Source: Hydrogenophilales bacterium
Lineage (GTDB): Bacteria > Pseudomonadota > Gammaproteobacteria > Burkholderiales > Thiobacillaceae
Assembly (NCBI GenBank): GCA_016719465.1
Contig: JADJYY010000041.1
Coordinates: 1-64,000, forward strand
DNA length: 64,000 nt
Direction: 5' to 3'
Under the pieces are notes generated by a model, which made no database searches, had not been told where the DNA came from, and saw only the letters and a list, made by a program, of their open reading frames with translations. The position numbers and the translations under genes were made by a program. Numbering within the stretch: position 1 is the stretch's first letter; every line of letters begins with the position of its first letter. Below, piece after piece: positions 61,169-64,000 of this stretch.

Positions 61169-62602
61169 TCAGACGAACAGTCTGAGCGCTCGCTCGCCGC
61201 CGGCGGGAATGCCCCGCGCCTCCATGCGGGCGAAAAACTGGGCCAGGCGGGCGCGATCCCGGTTCAGGCTGTCCTCGCTCACCACCCGGCCGTTGTCGTC
61301 CATCAGGCGGCCTTCCAGGCGCCAGGCCAGATCGAAGCCCAGCCGGGTCATGCGGTCGAACACGGCCAGGCCGTCGGCCACCCGGGGCACGTCGAACAGC
61401 AGGGTCACGCCATGGGTGGTGAGACCCCGGCCGTCCCGGGGGAAAGGCGCGTCCTCCTGGTTGGCCAGGGTGAACAGGGCGTGGCCGAAATCATCCCGGG
61501 CCAGGAAGGTTCCATCGGACTCCAGACCGAGGCCGGCCTCCAGGGCCAGGCTGTGCATCGCCTCGCTGGTGAACGGTCGGTGGTCGGCGGACACCACGTT
61601 GAGGCCGATGAGGACGTCCACATCCATGCAGAACAGGTCCAGCTCCCGGGCGAGCCCCAGGGCCGCCTCCCGCTCGGGACAGGTCACGGCGCCGCCCTCC
61701 TCGGCCGCGAACTCGTAGAGCGCGCGGCAGAAGATATCCAGTTGATCCTGGGACAGGGCGCCGCCGCGATCGGCGAGCTGCAGGCCGAACTCGACCTGGC
61801 CATAGACGTTGCGGGGATGTCCGCTGAGCGCCTCCCAGCCCCCGTCGGCCCGCTCGCCGAAAGCGCGCACCGGCTTGCCGATGCGGCGCAAGCTCGCCAG
61901 CAGGGGGCCGAAATTGGCCAGTTGCGGGGTGGCGAATTTCAGGCGGGCGATGTATTCGGTGACGCCGTCCAGGCCGCTGGCGGAGAGGGTGGCGGGGGTC
62001 GCCGGCTCGGCCGGAATGGCTTCCCGCGCCGGCATGGGCGGCGGGGAAAACTTCGCTTTCGCGGGCGCATCGACGCTCCGGGGTGCCGCCTCCGCCGCGG
62101 GCCGGCTGACGGGTTCCGGCTGCTTCGCCTCGACCGGCGGCTCCGGCTTCCTCGCCTCGGCCACCGGCTCCGGCTTCGCAACTTGGGGTACCGGCTCCGG
62201 CTTGGCCGCTTCGGCAAGCGGCTCCGCCAGCTCGGCGGCGGGTTCCGGCCGCTCCTCCCGGGCCGGCGGTCGCGGCAGGAGTTCCAGGGAATCCAGGAAG
62301 GAGGGGGTGGTGCGCGCCAGGTCGCGGCCCACGGTCCGCAGCGGCGCTTCCGCCTCATCCACGGCATGCCGCGCCTCGGGGGCGGTTTCCGCGTCATCGG
62401 TCAGCTGGATGCGGCTTTCTCCGCGGCGACGGCTTGTCTCGGTCAGCACCGACTCGCCAAGCATGATGTCTTCCCGCTTGTGGGAGAACATGCGGTCGGC
62501 TTCCTTGCGGAACTTGCGCTCCTGCAGGATGTTGTAGATCACGATGATGGCGATCAGGCTGACGCCGACGATGGCCAGGACGATCTGTAGCGTGGTCATC
62601 AT
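61169..62602 (-). CDS. zipA: cell division protein ZipA-like
   Basis: ZipA tethers FtsZ to the membrane. The 477-residue protein has an N-terminal membrane helix (LQIVLAIVGVSLIAIIVIYNIL), a charged and Pro/Glu/Ala-rich linker (about residues 60-225, with repeated KPEP and VAEARKPEP stretches), and a C-terminal ZipA FtsZ-binding domain (YGQVEFGLQLADRGG, GVTLLFDVPRVADGLAVFDRM). It is longer than E. coli ZipA (328 residues), due to the linker and a larger C-terminal region. ATG 62602 has GGAGGTAAAACGTCC upstream and overlaps the ftsB stop. Confidence 0.9.
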   Translation of the reverse strand: MMTTLQIVLAIVGVSLIAIIVIYNILQERKFRKEADRMFSHKREDIMLGESVLTETSRRRGESRIQLTDDAETAPEARHAVDEAEAPLRTVGRDLARTTPSFLDSLELLPRPPAREERPEPAAELAEPLAEAAKPEPVPQVAKPEPVAEARKPEPPVEAKQPEPVSRPAAEAAPRSVDAPAKAKFSPPPMPAREAIPAEPATPATLSASGLDGVTEYIARLKFATPQLANFGPLLASLRRIGKPVRAFGERADGGWEALSGHPRNVYGQVEFGLQLADRGGALSQDQLDIFCRALYEFAAEEGGAVTCPEREAALGLARELDLFCMDVDVLIGLNVVSADHRPFTSEAMHSLALEAGLGLESDGTFLARDDFGHALFTLANQEDAPFPRDGRGLTTHGVTLLFDVPRVADGLAVFDRMTRLGFDLAWRLEGRLMDDNGRVVSEDSLNRDRARLAQFFARMEARGIPAGGERALRLFV

Positions 62603-62904
62603 GGACGTTTTACCTCCGTGGGGGGTCGAATACCGGGCTCCATGACATGGAAGAAGACTTCGTTGGCCTTCACCATGCCGAGCTCGAAACGGGCGCGCTC
62701 GTCCAGGGCATCGTAACCGGAATGCAGATCCCGCGCCTCGGCCGCGAGCTGAATATTGCGGGTTTCCAGGGCTTGGTTGGCGGTTTTCTGAGCGGCGATA
62801 TCCCGCTCCAGTTCCCATACCCGCAGCCAGCTGCCCTTCCCCAGCCAGAGGGGGTATTGCAGCAGCAGGATCAGCACCGCCAGGGTCCAGGCCAGCCCGC
62901 GCAT
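62599..62904 (-). CDS. ftsB: cell division protein FtsB
   Basis: FtsB is a divisome scaffold with FtsL and FtsQ. The 101-residue protein has an N-terminal helix in the membrane (LAWTLAVLILLLQYPLWLG) followed by a coiled coil (VWELERDIAAQKTANQALETRN) and the conserved ERARFELGMVKANEVFF. It follows eno by one base, the standard arrangement. Confidence 0.94.
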   Translation of the reverse strand: MRGLAWTLAVLILLLQYPLWLGKGSWLRVWELERDIAAQKTANQALETRNIQLAAEARDLHSGYDALDERARFELGMVKANEVFFHVMEPGIRPPTEVKRP

Positions 62905-62905
62905 C

Positions 62906-64000
<1,095 letters not shown>

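Overview
The window is GC-rich (roughly two-thirds G+C by eye) with strong G/C preference at third codon positions. Its gene content and order fit a betaproteobacterium of the Rhodocyclales/Nitrosomonadales kind: tig-clpP-clpX-lon-hupB-tRNA-ppiD, eno-ftsB-zipA-ligA-galU, rnfABCDGE-nth and hpnCDE. The metabolic genes suggest a respiratory generalist with links to denitrification (nirJ, nirN, nnrS) and sulfur oxidation (soxA, soxX), an octaheme cytochrome c operon of the tetrathionate-reductase family, an Rnf electron-transport complex and squalene/hopanoid precursor synthesis. This taxonomic placement is inference from gene content only.

Layout. 1-4.6 kb: a degraded IS110-type transposase (minus strand), then heme d1 biosynthesis genes nirJ and nirN, all broken by many small indels. 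4.6-8.2 kb: an unlisted 35-residue membrane peptide with a perfect FNR-type box upstream, a C-terminal CheZ fragment, nnrS (also with an FNR-type box), a secreted HEFGH metallopeptidase-like protein and tag. 8.3-12.4 kb: infA, a cold-shock protein, a miniature inverted-repeat element touching the 5' end of dbpA, a glutaredoxin, an RNase D-like nuclease and a small winged-helix protein. 12.7-15.7 kb: DUF302 / octaheme cytochrome c / cytochrome b operon. 16-24.6 kb: an MsrA-thioredoxin-MsrB fusion, a NupC transporter, carbonic anhydrase, YgiQ, RhlE and an EEP-family phosphatase. 24.8-32.5 kb: soxX/soxA, tadA, an L,D-transpeptidase, a diguanylate cyclase, pyrD, ald, a metallo-beta-lactamase-fold lipoprotein and a CDGSH protein. 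32.5-39.4 kb: a DUF2784 gene split by a 270-bp element, then rnfABCDGE-nth. 39.5-45.6 kb: FIST protein, DUF1841, a SulP transporter fused in frame to a cobalamin adenosyltransferase, a CobC-like phosphatase, ParA and fabI. 45.7-54.3 kb: second copy of the miniature element, ppiD, tRNA-Asp, tRNA-Val, hupB, lon, clpX, clpP, tig, tRNA-Leu. 54.4-64 kb: hpnC, hpnD, hpnE, a YciK-like reductase, then galU, ligA, zipA, ftsB and the 3' part of eno on the minus strand.

No single large novel defence or biosynthetic system is visible. What stands out is small-scale structure: (i) two perfect FNR/DNR-type palindromes controlling nnrS and a tiny membrane peptide; (ii) at least three families of miniature or palindromic repeats, one inserted in frame inside ygiQ, one splitting a DUF2784 gene with exact restoration on removal, one abutting the dbpA start codon and the ppiD stop codon; (iii) a nine-unit GGGGCAA array in the pyrD leader; (iv) a hairpin holding the rnfB start codon; and (v) the SulP-adenosyltransferase fusion. 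Frameshifts in the first 4.6 kb, at about 7.1 kb and at about 13.5 kb may be real decay or consensus errors, and I cannot tell which from one sequence.
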